From contig JBEKHH010000015.1 of the NCBI GenBank assembly GCA_050012375.1, positions 1 to 64,000 on the forward strand: a DNA stretch of 64,000 nucleotides. Reading direction: 5' to 3'. Below, one piece after another: positions 44,016 to 53,600 of this stretch. The stretch is from PALSA-1353 sp050012375 (GTDB lineage: Bacteria > Planctomycetota > Phycisphaerae > Tepidisphaerales > Tepidisphaeraceae). Numbering within the stretch: position 1 is the stretch's first letter; each line of letters opens with the position of its first letter. The position numbers and the translations under genes are program-made. The notes under the pieces are model-generated. The model made no database searches. It was not told where the DNA came from and saw only the letters and a program-made list of their open reading frames with translations.

Positions 44016-44444
44016 ATGGCCAAGAAAGTCATAACGGTGCAGTTCAAGCTTCAGGCCCCCGGCGGGACGGCGACCCCGGCGCCGCCGATCGGGCCGGCAT
44101 TGGGCCAGCACGGCGTGAATCCCGGACAGTTTATCCAGCGATTCAACGCGATGTCCGCCCATATGAAGGGGAAGGTCATCGGCTGTCTGGTGACGGTCTA
44201 CAAGGACCGGACGTTCGATATTGAGCTGAAGAGTCCGCCCGCCAGCGTGCTGCTGAAGGACGCGGTGAAGGCGGAGAAGGGGAGCGGCGAGCCGAACAAG
44301 AACAAGATCGGCACGGTCACGATGGCTCAGTGCAAGGCGATCGCCAAGGAGAAGATCAAGGATTTGAACGCATTCGACGAGGACCATGCGGCGCGGATCA
44401 TCGCCGGGACGGCCCGGAGCATGGGAATTACGGTTGAAGGATAA
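44016..44444 (+). CDS. rplK: 50S ribosomal protein uL11
   Basis: Part of the GTPase-associated centre, binding 23S rRNA near the L7/L12 stalk. 142 residues with the typical N-terminus [29 protein letters not shown] and the C-terminal [20 protein letters not shown]. Normal length. Followed not directly by rplA but by a 170-base structured gap. Confidence 0.97.
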
Positions 44445-44460
44445 CCCGCCCGTGCAAATA

Positions 44461-44483
44461 GCCCCCGGTGAATCACCGGGGGC
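44461..44483 (+). repeat. Stem-loop plus GCGAAAT element (family H, copy 7) inside the rplK-rplA gap
   Basis: GCCCCCGGTGA (44461-44471) and TCACCGGGGGC (44473-44483) form an eleven-pair stem, followed by GAAATGC. Outside it, CGCCCGT near 44448 and ACGGGCG near 44497 could pair to close a larger nested structure. The remaining gap to rplA carries AAGGAG as its ribosome binding site. Confidence 0.7.
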
Positions 44484-44614
44484 GAAATGCAGACTTGACG
44501 GGCGCGAGGGAATCGACAGAATACATCTGGTTGAGAAATAATGGCCGTACCACGGGCCGAAACAGTGGGAGCTTCCGCGAGAGCATTTTCTCGCGTTAAG
44601 GAGCGACAGCGCAC

Positions 44615-45310
44615 ATGCCTGTCATTGTCACTCGATCCAAACGATACAAAGAGGCGGCCAAGAAGACGACGGCGGAAATTATCACCGTTGAGGCCGCCGT
44701 GGATTTGGTCAAGTCGTTTCCGCAGACCAAGTTCGATCAGACGGTCGAGCTGATTTTTTCTCTTGGGATCGACGCGAAGCAGGCGGATCAGATGATTCGC
44801 GGCTCGCTGTCGCTTCCGCACGGGGTCGGCAAGACCAAGCGCGTCGTGGCGTTCTGCCCGGATCATCTGGTGGAGCAGGCGATGGCGGCGGGAGCGACGC
44901 GGGCGGGCGGCCAGGAATTGGTGGCCTCCATCGAGAAAGAGAACTTCACGGATTTCGACGTGGCGGTGGCAACGCCGGACATGATGCGTTTCGTCGGCCG
45001 GCTGGGAAAGGTGCTCGGCCCCAAGGGGCTGATGCCGTCGCCGAAGGCCGGGACGGTCACGGCGAACGTCGCCGCGGCGGTGCGTGAATATGCGGCGGGG
45101 AAAATCGAATTCCGCAATGATACGGGTGGGAATGTCCATAGCGTTGTGGGCAAGCTGAGCTTCGATAAGCCGAAACTGGTGGACAACATCAACGCAATGG
45201 TCGCCCTGATTCGCCGTCTTAAGCCGCAAACCAGCAAAGGGGCGTATATCAAGAAGGTGGTCCTGAAGGGCTCGATGACGCCGGCGGTGATGGTGAAGGT
45301 GGAATCATGA
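44615..45310 (+). CDS. rplA: 50S ribosomal protein uL1
   Basis: Forms the L1 stalk that handles exiting tRNA. 231 residues with FDQTVELIFSLGIDAKQADQ in shortened family form, LPHGVGKTKRVVAF, GRLGKVLGPKGLMPSPKAGT and IEFRNDTGGNVHSVVGK. Normal length. AAGGAG precedes the ATG. Its last codons overlap the ATG of rplJ. In other bacteria L1 also represses its own operon by binding mRNA. Confidence 0.97.
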   Translation: MPVIVTRSKRYKEAAKKTTAEIITVEAAVDLVKSFPQTKFDQTVELIFSLGIDAKQADQMIRGSLSLPHGVGKTKRVVAFCPDHLVEQAMAAGATRAGGQELVASIEKENFTDFDVAVATPDMMRFVGRLGKVLGPKGLMPSPKAGTVTANVAAAVREYAAGKIEFRNDTGGNVHSVVGKLSFDKPKLVDNINAMVALIRRLKPQTSKGAYIKKVVLKGSMTPAVMVKVES

Positions 45311-45882
45311 GCAAAAAAGTCAAAAATCTGATCGAGAAAGAGCTGACCGCGAAATTCAGCCCGCTGGATGGCGTGGCGGTGATCAGCCCCAAGGGCATCG
45401 ACGGGACGAAGACCAATTTGCTTCGTCGGAGGCTGGGAGCCAAGGGCGTGAAGATGACGGTGGTGAAGAATACCCTGGCGAAGAGGGCGGCCGGTTCGAC
45501 GAAGCTGAAGGGGTTTGAGGTGCTGCTGGATGGGCCGAGCGCCGTTGTGTATGGGAAGACGAGCATCGCGAGCATCGCGAGGATGCTGGTGGAGGCGGCG
45601 AAGAACGACGAAAAGCTGGAGCTTCGCGGTGTGTTCTTCGATGGCGAATTGTACCGGGGAGCCAAAGGCGTCGAGCAAGTCAGCAAACTGCCTACGCGTG
45701 AGGAAGCGATCGCCAGCATCCTGGCGGCGATTTTGGGTCCCGGACGGAAGCTCGCCGGGGCCGTCAAAGGGCCGGGTGGGAAGTTGGCGGCTATTCTCAA
45801 GACGGTTGAAGACAAGGCAAAGGAAAAGGAACCGCCGGCGGCTGCGCCGGCCGCTGCGGCGGCTGCGCCCGCCGCGGGATGA
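45307..45882 (+). CDS. rplJ: 50S ribosomal protein uL10
   Basis: Stalk base protein that anchors L7/L12 dimers. 191 residues: RNA-binding part with KVKNLIEKELTAKF, KMTVVKNTLAKRA and a C-terminal helix for L7/L12 binding, ending in an Ala/Pro-rich tail. ATGA overlap with rplA means there is no separate leader, so regulation through an L10 leader between rplA and rplJ is unlikely here. Confidence 0.95.
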   Translation: MSKKVKNLIEKELTAKFSPLDGVAVISPKGIDGTKTNLLRRRLGAKGVKMTVVKNTLAKRAAGSTKLKGFEVLLDGPSAVVYGKTSIASIARMLVEAAKNDEKLELRGVFFDGELYRGAKGVEQVSKLPTREEAIASILAAILGPGRKLAGAVKGPGGKLAAILKTVEDKAKEKEPPAAAPAAAAAAPAAG

Positions 45883-46015
45883 GAGCAAAACGAAATCAGC
45901 GTCCGGCAGTGCTAGATGTCCCCTTGAGGGTCAAACCGCTTCGCGGTGAAGCGGGCATCGAGAACGGGATGCCAATCGACACGCGAAGGCCACGTTACGG
46001 CCTGGAGATGAAGTC

Positions 46016-46414
46016 ATGGCAGAAGTTTCTGACAAAGTGAAAAAGTTGGCTGATGAAGTCGCTGTCCTGACGCTGAAGGAAGCGGTTGAGTTCAGCGCTT
46101 ACATCAAAGAGGCATACGGGATCGAGCCTGCGGCTGGCGGGGTGGCGATGATGGCGGGCCCTGCGGCGGGCGGAGCGGCGGCGGCTGCGCCGGCGGAAGA
46201 GAAGACGACGTTCGACGTCGTTCTCAAGGCGGCGGGCGAAAAGAAGATCAATGTGATCAAGGTCGTTCGCGCGGCCACCAGTCTCGGCCTCAAGGAGGCG
46301 AAGGACCTGGTGGAAGGCGCGCCCAAGACCGTCAAGGAAGGCCTGCCCAAGGCCGACGCCGACAAGCTCAAGAAGGAACTGGAAGAACAAGGCGCGACGG
46401 TGGAGTTGAAGTAA
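46016..46414 (+). CDS. rplL: 50S ribosomal protein bL12 (L7/L12)
   Basis: Flexible stalk protein that recruits translation GTPases. 132 residues: N-terminal dimerisation domain, an Ala/Gly-rich hinge (GPAAGGAAAAAPAEE) and the conserved C-terminal domain with EKTTFDVVLKAAGEKKINV in reduced family form and AVRAATSLGLKEAKDLVE-like sequence. Normal length. A 133-base gap containing a short CCGCTTCGCGG hairpin separates it from rplJ. Confidence 0.96.
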   Translation: MAEVSDKVKKLADEVAVLTLKEAVEFSAYIKEAYGIEPAAGGVAMMAGPAAGGAAAAAPAEEKTTFDVVLKAAGEKKINVIKVVRAATSLGLKEAKDLVEGAPKTVKEGLPKADADKLKKELEEQGATVELK

Positions 46415-46445
46415 CACGCCGGTGGCGCTGATCTTGAAGGGTTCA

Positions 46446-46481
46446 AAGCCTACGGATGGCCATCCGTGGGCTTTCATTTTT
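46446..46481 (+). terminator. Intrinsic terminator after rplL
   Basis: AAGCCTACGGATGG (46446-46459) and CCATCCGTGGGCTT (46460-46473) pair fully with one G-U, with GGCC at the tip, followed by CATTTTT. It ends the ribosomal protein transcript, at least in part, before rpoB. Confidence 0.8.
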
Positions 46482-46484
46482 CGA

Positions 46485-46513
46485 TTGACATCGTAGCGCG
46501 GGTGGGGTATAAA
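46485..46513 (+). promoter_or_regulatory. Promoter of rpoBC
   Basis: TTGACA (46485-46490) and TATAAA (46508-46513) are separated by exactly 17 bases, immediately after the rplL terminator. A second TTGACA at 46515 has a less convincing -10. It implies separate control of rpoBC with a leader of about 270 bases. Confidence 0.7.
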
Positions 46514-46701
46514 GTTGACAGTCGCTTTTGAAAAAAGGGACAAAATAATCTCGGTGCAAAAACCATGAATCTTCCGGCTCGGACGAGACGGAGGAGTTGT
46601 GGTCGTTGTTTTTGCGCCTTGATGGGCAACTTTTAGTTGCTAGGTTGCCTGCTATTAATACAGAGATCTTGCCGGGCGCCAAAGAACAGCCCTGCCGACA
46701 G

Positions 46702-46728
46702 GCCGCTTCACGTTTTACGTAAGGCGGC
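46702..46728 (+). promoter_or_regulatory. Stem-loop in the rpoB leader
   Basis: GCCGCTTCACGT (46702-46713) pairs with ACGTAAGGCGGC (46717-46728) at eleven of twelve positions, closed by a TTT loop and followed by TAATTTTAT. It could act as an attenuator or an RNA-processing site. No other gene lies in 46415-46791. Confidence 0.5.
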
Positions 46729-46791
46729 TAATTTTATCGAGTTAACACGAATTACGCCCCTGCCTAGGAAATTTGGGAAAAGGATAATCTG

Positions 46792-49700
46792 ATGCGATCG
46801 TACGAGCCGCGCGATTTCAGCAAGCGTGGGGACACGCTGCCGATTCCGAATTTGATCGACGTGCAGATAGAGTCATACCAAAGGTTTTTGCAGAAAAATG
46901 CAGATCAGAAGCATCGAAAAAATGAGGGGCTGGAAGCGTTGCTGCGTGAAGTATTCCCGATCGAGAGCTACGACGGGAACTTGCGCCTGGAATACATCAG
47001 TTACGACCTTTCCGAGCCGCGGTACACGCCGGACGAATGCCGGGCGTTGCGGCTGACGTACGGGATGCCCTTCCGGATTCAGGTGCGGTTCGTGCGGAAG
47101 GACAAGGACGAGGTGGTGGAGGATTCGATCTACGTGGGGGAAATCCCCATCATGATCGGCGGGGGCGAATTCATCATCAACGGCGCCGAGCGCGTGATCG
47201 TGAACCAGTTGCACCGCTCGCCGGGCGTGGATTTTCTCGTGGAGGTGCAGGAGGGCGACCGGCCGCTGCACGGATGCCGCGTGATCCCGGAGCGCGGGAG
47301 TTGGATCGAATGTTCGGTTACGAAGAAGGACGCGCTGGCGGTGCGGATCGACCAGAGCAGCAAGATCCCGGCAACGACATTTTTGCGGGCGCTGGATGAG
47401 AAATACAGCACGACCGACGCGATCATCAAGGAGTTCTATCAGGTTGAGACGGTAAAGGTCGGACAGCTTCAGGCCGCGTATTACGCGGCCGCGGCGATCA
47501 TCGATTCCGAGAACGGCGAGGAATTGGTGAAGTCCGGGGCGCAGATCGGCGAGGCGATCAACAAGATTCAGTCGAGCAATCTCAAGAGCGTCAGCGTTGT
47601 GACGAAAGTGGCGGACCCGCTCATTTTGAACACGCTGGCGGACGACGCGTCGGAAAGCCACAACGATGCGCTGCTGCGGATTTACGCCCGCCTGCGGCCG
47701 GGAAATCCCCCGCAGATCGATAAGGCGCAAACCCTGTTCGAAGAGAAATTCTTCGACGAGAACCGCTATCGCCTGGGGCGGGTGGGGCGCTTCCGCATCA
47801 ATCGTAAATTTGACCAGAATGTGCCCGAAACCGTGATGACGCTCCGCAGCGAAGACCTGGTCAACTCGTTGAAGTACATGTTCAAGCTGCGAAGCGGCGA
47901 AGGATACATCGACGACATCGATCACCTTGGTAACCGGCGGTTGCGGACCATCGACGAGTTGGCGGGCGAGGAGCTTCGCAAGGGTTTCCTCAAGCTCAAG
48001 CGGACGGTCCAGGAGCGCATGAGCCTCAAGGACCCCAACGAGTTGGGGCGAATCGCGGAGCTGGTGAATTCCAAGAGCATCAGCAGCTCGATCGATTTCT
48101 TCTTCGGTCGCGGCGAGCTGTCCCAAGTGGTGGACCAGACCAATCCCCTGAGCCAATTGACCCACGAGCGGCGATTGTCGGCGCTTGGGCCGGGCGGCTT
48201 GAACCGCAAGCGCGCGGGATTCGAGGTGCGCGACGTGCACATCTCGCACTACGGCCGAATCTGTCCGATCGAAACCCCCGAAGGCACGAACATCGGGCTG
48301 ATCGCGTCGCTGTCGATTTACAGCGACATCGACGAGTACGGATTCCTGATCACGCCGTACCGCGTGGTGGTGGATGGAAAGGTCAACGGCGGGCATAAGT
48401 ATCTACGGGCCGATGAGGAGATGAAGGCGATCCTCGCTCCGCCGGACGTGGTGGAGAAGGACGGCCAGCTTCGCAAGGGCTTGGTTTTGGCTCGAGTGCA
48501 GGGCGATTTGGCGACGGTGCCGAGCAAGGAAGTGCAGTATGTGGACATCAGCCCGAGGCAGACGGTTTCCGTCTCGGCGGCGCTGATTCCGTTCCTGGAG
48601 CACGACGACGCGAACCGTGCGCTGATGGGCAGCAACATGCAACGGCAGGCGGTCCCGCTTCTGCGGACGGATCCGCCCATCATCAGCACCGGGATGGAAC
48701 GACCCGTGGCTCAGAACAGCGGGATGGTGGTCCGGGCCGAGCGCGGCGGAGCCGTCACCTACGTCGATTCCTCCCGCATCCTGATCGACAATGCGGATGA
48801 ATATATCTTGCGAAAATTCGTGGGCCTCAACGAGCGCACGTGCTTGAATCAGAAGCCGATCGTGAAGAAGGGCCAGCGCGTGAAGAAGGGCCAGATCATC
48901 GCCGACGGGGCGGCGACACATCAGGGTGAGCTGGCGCTGGGCCGAAACGTGCTGGTCGCGTTCATGACCTACGACGGCTACAACTTCGAGGACGCGATCG
49001 TCATCAGCCAGCGGCTGGTCAAGGAAGACGTGTTCACGTCAATTCACATCGAGGAGTACGACGTTGAAATTCGGGAGACGAAACTCGGCCGCGAGGAATT
49101 CACCCGGGATATCCCCAACGTGTCGGAGCGTGCGCTGGCCAACCTGGATGAGAACGGCGTGGTGCGCGTGGGAACGCGCGTTGGGTCGGGCGACATCCTG
49201 GTCGGCAAGATCGCGCCCAAGAGCAAGAGCGAACTGACGCCGGAGGAAAAGCTTCTGCACGCGATCTTCGGCCGGGCGGGCGAGGACGTGAAGAACGACT
49301 CGCTGGAAATGCCCGCCGGCGAGGAGGGCGTGGTGATCAACACGCAACGGTTCAGCCGCCGGATGCACATGACCGACGATCAGAAGAAGGCGCTGAAGAA
49401 AGACATCGACAAATACGAAAAGGAAATGAATCAGCAGGCGATCGGGATCTTCAAGCAGATGGTCGCGGAGATCAACGAGGTTTCGGGCCAGCAGATGGTG
49501 GACGCGAGCACTCGCCAGAAGGTGGGCCAATCTGAAAACGCGGATGTCATCCTCGAACAGATCGAAGGATTTGACCCCGATTGGATCAAAGGGAACAAGG
49601 AAGCCAAGGAGCAGGGCCTGAACACGCACAGCCGATTCTGGCCGCGCGTGCAGGCGGTGCTGAAGGAAAAGAATCGCCGGATGGAGCACATGAAGCGGGG

Positions 49701-50565
49701 CGACGAATTGCCCAGCGGCGTGCTGGAGATGGTGAAGGTTTACGTGGCGACCAAGCGACAATTGTCCGTCGGCGACAAGATGGCGGGCCGGCACGGAAAC
49801 AAGGGCGTCATTGCCCGGATCGTGCCGGAAGAGGACATGCCGTTCTTGGAAGATGGGACGCCGGTGGACATTTTGCTGAACCCGCTCGGCGTGCCGAGCC
49901 GCATGAACGTCGGTCAGATCCTGGAGACGCACCTGGGATGGGCGATGGCGGTGCTCGGTCAGCAGGCGACGACGCCGGTGTTCGACGGAGCGACGGAAGA
50001 CGAGATTCACGCGGCGGTGGAAGAGTCGAACGAAGCGATTCGAGAGCGTCGCAAGGAGCGTAAGAGCCAGCGGAAGCCGCTGGTCGAGCGCGATCTGGAC
50101 GTGGTGATGCCATGGGGCGGAAAGATCCAGTTGATGGACGGCCGCACGGGCGAACGTTTCGAGCAGAAGACCACCGTGGGCTACATCTACATGATGAAGC
50201 TGCACCACCTGGTGGATGACAAGATTCACGCGCGTGCGACGGGCCCGTACAGCCTGATCACCCAACAACCGCTGGGCGGCAAGGCCCGCACCGGCGGCCA
50301 GCGGTTTGGTGAGATGGAAGTCTGGGGCCTGGAGGCGTATGGCGCGTCGTATGTGCTGCAGGAATTGCTGACCGTGAAGTCGGACGACGTCGAAGGCCGC
50401 ACCAAGATTTACGAAAGCATGGTGAAGGGCACGAACACGCTCGAGGCGGGCACACCGGTGAGCTTTGACGTGCTGTGCAACGAAATCCGCGGACTTGGAT
50501 TGAATATCCAGTTGGAAAAGAAGAAGGGGGCCGGAAGAGAGGATGAGGACGCGGATTTGATGTGA
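46792..50565 (+). CDS. rpoB: RNA polymerase beta subunit
   Basis: Catalytic core subunit of RNA polymerase, 1257 residues. The rifampicin region is standard: GRGELSQVVDQTNPLSQL and THERRLSALGPGGLNRKRAG. The downstream part has HISHYGRICPIETPEGTNIG and GDKMAGRHGNKGVI. The C-terminus ends soon after the beta-prime contact region (QRFGEMEVWGLEAYGASYVL). GGATAATCTG provides the ribosome binding site. The Asp, His and Ser residues usually altered in rifampicin resistance are the sensitive-type ones. Confidence 0.98.
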   Translation: MRSYEPRDFSKRGDTLPIPNLIDVQIESYQRFLQKNADQKHRKNEGLEALLREVFPIESYDGNLRLEYISYDLSEPRYTPDECRALRLTYGMPFRIQVRFVRKDKDEVVEDSIYVGEIPIMIGGGEFIINGAERVIVNQLHRSPGVDFLVEVQEGDRPLHGCRVIPERGSWIECSVTKKDALAVRIDQSSKIPATTFLRALDEKYSTTDAIIKEFYQVETVKVGQLQAAYYAAAAIIDSENGEELVKSGAQIGEAINKIQSSNLKSVSVVTKVADPLILNTLADDASESHNDALLRIYARLRPGNPPQIDKAQTLFEEKFFDENRYRLGRVGRFRINRKFDQNVPETVMTLRSEDLVNSLKYMFKLRSGEGYIDDIDHLGNRRLRTIDELAGEELRKGFLKLKRTVQERMSLKDPNELGRIAELVNSKSISSSIDFFFGRGELSQVVDQTNPLSQLTHERRLSALGPGGLNRKRAGFEVRDVHISHYGRICPIETPEGTNIGLIASLSIYSDIDEYGFLITPYRVVVDGKVNGGHKYLRADEEMKAILAPPDVVEKDGQLRKGLVLARVQGDLATVPSKEVQYVDISPRQTVSVSAALIPFLEHDDANRALMGSNMQRQAVPLLRTDPPIISTGMERPVAQNSGMVVRAERGGAVTYVDSSRILIDNADEYILRKFVGLNERTCLNQKPIVKKGQRVKKGQIIADGAATHQGELALGRNVLVAFMTYDGYNFEDAIVISQRLVKEDVFTSIHIEEYDVEIRETKLGREEFTRDIPNVSERALANLDENGVVRVGTRVGSGDILVGKIAPKSKSELTPEEKLLHAIFGRAGEDVKNDSLEMPAGEEGVVINTQRFSRRMHMTDDQKKALKKDIDKYEKEMNQQAIGIFKQMVAEINEVSGQQMVDASTRQKVGQSENADVILEQIEGFDPDWIKGNKEAKEQGLNTHSRFWPRVQAVLKEKNRRMEHMKRGDELPSGVLEMVKVYVATKRQLSVGDKMAGRHGNKGVIARIVPEEDMPFLEDGTPVDILLNPLGVPSRMNVGQILETHLGWAMAVLGQQATTPVFDGATEDEIHAAVEESNEAIRERRKERKSQRKPLVERDLDVVMPWGGKIQLMDGRTGERFEQKTTVGYIYMMKLHHLVDDKIHARATGPYSLITQQPLGGKARTGGQRFGEMEVWGLEAYGASYVLQELLTVKSDDVEGRTKIYESMVKGTNTLEAGTPVSFDVLCNEIRGLGLNIQLEKKKGAGREDEDADLM

Positions 50566-50622
50566 CGGGAGGTTCTAGGCATCGGGCTATTTTGTTTCGC
50601 CAGGCGCCTCTTGATGAAACCA

Positions 50623-50645
50623 GGCATGGACGGGACGTCCATGCC
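50623..50645 (+). repeat. Perfect hairpin between rpoB and rpoC
   Basis: GGCATGGAC (50623-50631) and GTCCATGCC (50637-50645) enclose a five-base loop. It lies 20 bases before the rpoC start, where it may influence processing or rpoC translation. It lacks the GCTAAA tail of family H. Confidence 0.6.
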
Positions 50646-50665
50646 ACGAAAGAAAGAGAACAATC

Positions 50666-53600
50666 ATGGCTGAAAGCGTTTACGATCGGATAAATGATTA
50701 CGGCTCTGTTCGGATTCAGCTTGCAAGCCCGAACGATATTCGCTCGTGGTCGTTCGGCGAGGTGAAGAAGCCGGAGACGATCAACTACCGCACGTATCGC
50801 GCGGAGAAGGACGGGCTGTTCTGTGAGCGGATCTTCGGCCCGGAGCGCGACTGGGAATGCTCCTGCGGGAAATATAAAGGGACGAAATATAAGGGCATCA
50901 TCTGCGACCGCTGCGGCGTGAAGGTGACGCATAGCCGCGTGCGGCGCAAGCGCATGGGGCATATCAACCTCGCCGCGCCGATCGTGCATATCTGGTTCTT
51001 CAAGGCCCTTCCCAGCCGTCTGGGGTCTCTGCTGGACATGAAGACCAGCGACATCGAGAAGATCGTTTACTTCCAGGATTACGTGGTGACCGATCCGGGG
51101 AAGACGCCGCTGAAGAAAAAGCAGCTTCTCACCGAAGACGAATATCGGGCGGCCTTCGAGAAATACGGCGAAGAGTTCGAAGCCGAGATGGGCGCCGAGG
51201 CGATCAAGAAGCTGCTGGGCCTGCTCGATCTGAACGTCGAGGCCGAGAAGATCCGCCGCGATATCGAGAAGACCAACAGCAAGCAGAAGATCAAGGACCT
51301 GACCAAGCGGCTGAAGATCGTCGAGGCGATCCGGAATTCGGAAAACAAATCCGAATGGATGGTGATGGACGTGATTCCGGTGATTCCGCCGGACCTGCGG
51401 CCGCTGGTTCTGCTGGAGAGCGGGAATTTCGCGACCAGCGATCTGAACGATCTGTATCGCCGGATCATCAACCGGAACAACCGGCTGAAAAAGCTGGTGG
51501 ACCTGAACGCGCCGGAAGTGATCATCCGCAACGAAAAGCGCATGCTGCAACAGGCGGTGGACGCTCTGTTCGACAACGGTCGGTGCCGGCGTCCGGTGCT
51601 GGGCAGCAGCAATCGGCCGCTGAAATCGCTGACCGACATGATCAAGGGCAAACAGGGCCGGTTCCGCGAAAACCTGCTGGGCAAGCGAGTCGATTACTCG
51701 GCCCGTTCGGTGATCGTGGTCGGTCCGGAGCTGAAGCTGCACCAATGCGGCTTGCCGAAGAAGATCGCGCTGGAGCTGTATCAGCCGTTTATTATCCGCA
51801 AGCTGAAGGAGCATGGCCTGGCGGACACGATCAAGTCGGCCAAGAAGATGCTGGAGCGTCGCGACCCGGAAGTGTGGGACATCCTGGAAGAGGTGATTTA
51901 TCAGCATCCGGTGATGCTGAATCGCGCGCCGACGTTGCACCGGATGGGAATTCAGGCATTCGAGCCGGTGCTGGTGGAAGGCAACGCGATCAAGATTCAC
52001 CCGCTGGTCTGCAAGGGTTTCAATGCGGACTTCGACGGGGACCAGATGGCGGTTCACCTTCCGCTGAGCGTGGAAGCGCAGGCGGAGACGCACATCTTGA
52101 TGCTGGCGCCGAACAACATTTTTTCGCCGGCGAACGGCACGCCGATCATCACGCCCTCTCAGGACATCGTGCTGGGAATTTACTACATCACCGCCGACCG
52201 CGAGGGGGACAGGGGCGAATACACCCTGTACAGCAGCCAGCGGGAAGCGATGCTGGCGTACGAGCTTGGGAAGATTTCGACGCATACGCGGATTTTCGTG
52301 CGGCTGCGCAGTCGGAACCTGATCGTGCCGAGCGAAAAATCGGCGCCCGTTCCGCTCGCCGATGAGGCGTGGAAGACGATCGAAACGCATCGCAAGCGGA
52401 AGAATCCGGAATACAAGCCCGAGCCCAGGCCGAAGGATTTCGACGGCCAGGTGGTCTTGACGACCGTCGGCCGCTGTATCTTCAACGACGTTCTGCCCAG
52501 TGCCATGCCGTTCTATAACTACGCGCTGACCAGCGCCGGCGGGAGCCGGGTCATCGCCGATACCTACGCAACGCAGGGTCGCCCAGCGACGATCAAACTG
52601 CTGGATGACATGAAGTCGCTCGGATTCAAGAGATCGACGCTGGCGGGTTTGAGCTTCGGGGTGACGGACATCCGCACGCCCGAATCCAAGCAGACGATCC
52701 TGACCGAAGGCCAGAAGGAAGCCGACAAGATCGAGAAGCACTATCGCATGGGCGCGATCACGGACCAGGAGCGGTATTCGCAGCTCATCGATTTGTGGGG
52801 CCACGCCCGCAAGCAGGTGACCGAAGACCTCATGACGGGTCTGGAAAACGACTATCGCGACGAGAGCGGCAAGCCGGTCAGCAAGGAAGTGGCCAAACAG
52901 AAGGGATATCTGAGATACATGAATCCCATCAACATGATGGCGACGAGCAAGGCCCGCGGATCGGTGGACCAGATGAGGCAGTTGGGCGGGATGCGCGGGC
53001 TGATGGCCAAGCCGTCGGGCGAGATCATCGAAACGCCGATCAAGGCGAATTTCCGCGAAGGGCTGTCGGTTTTGGAATACTTCTCGTCCACGCATGGCGC
53101 CCGCAAGGGATTGGCCGACACGGCGCTGAAAACGGCGGATTCGGGCTACCTCACGCGCAAGCTCGCGGACGTGGCCCAGAACGTCATCGTCAACGAACTG
53201 GATTGCAAGACGCTCAATGGCGTGACCAAGACCACGATTTACAAAGGTGAAACCGTCGAAGTGGAATTGAAAGACATGATCGTCGGCCGTACGGCGCGCG
53301 ACACGATCCGCAATCCGATCACGGACGAGACGATCGTCACGGAAAACCAGAGCATCACCAGCGAGATCGCCGACAAGCTGAAAGATCTGAAGCTTGAAAG
53401 CATCCGGGTCCGCTCGCCGCTGACGTGCGAAAGCCCGCGCGGGGTTTGCGCGGCGTGCTATGGCGTGGATATGTCCACGAATCAGGTCGTCGAGGAAGGT
53501 CTGGCCGTGGGAATCATTGCGGCGCAGTCCATCGGCGAGCCGGGCACGCAGCTCACGATGCGGACGTTCCACACCGGCGGCGTGGCGACGGGAAGCCTGA

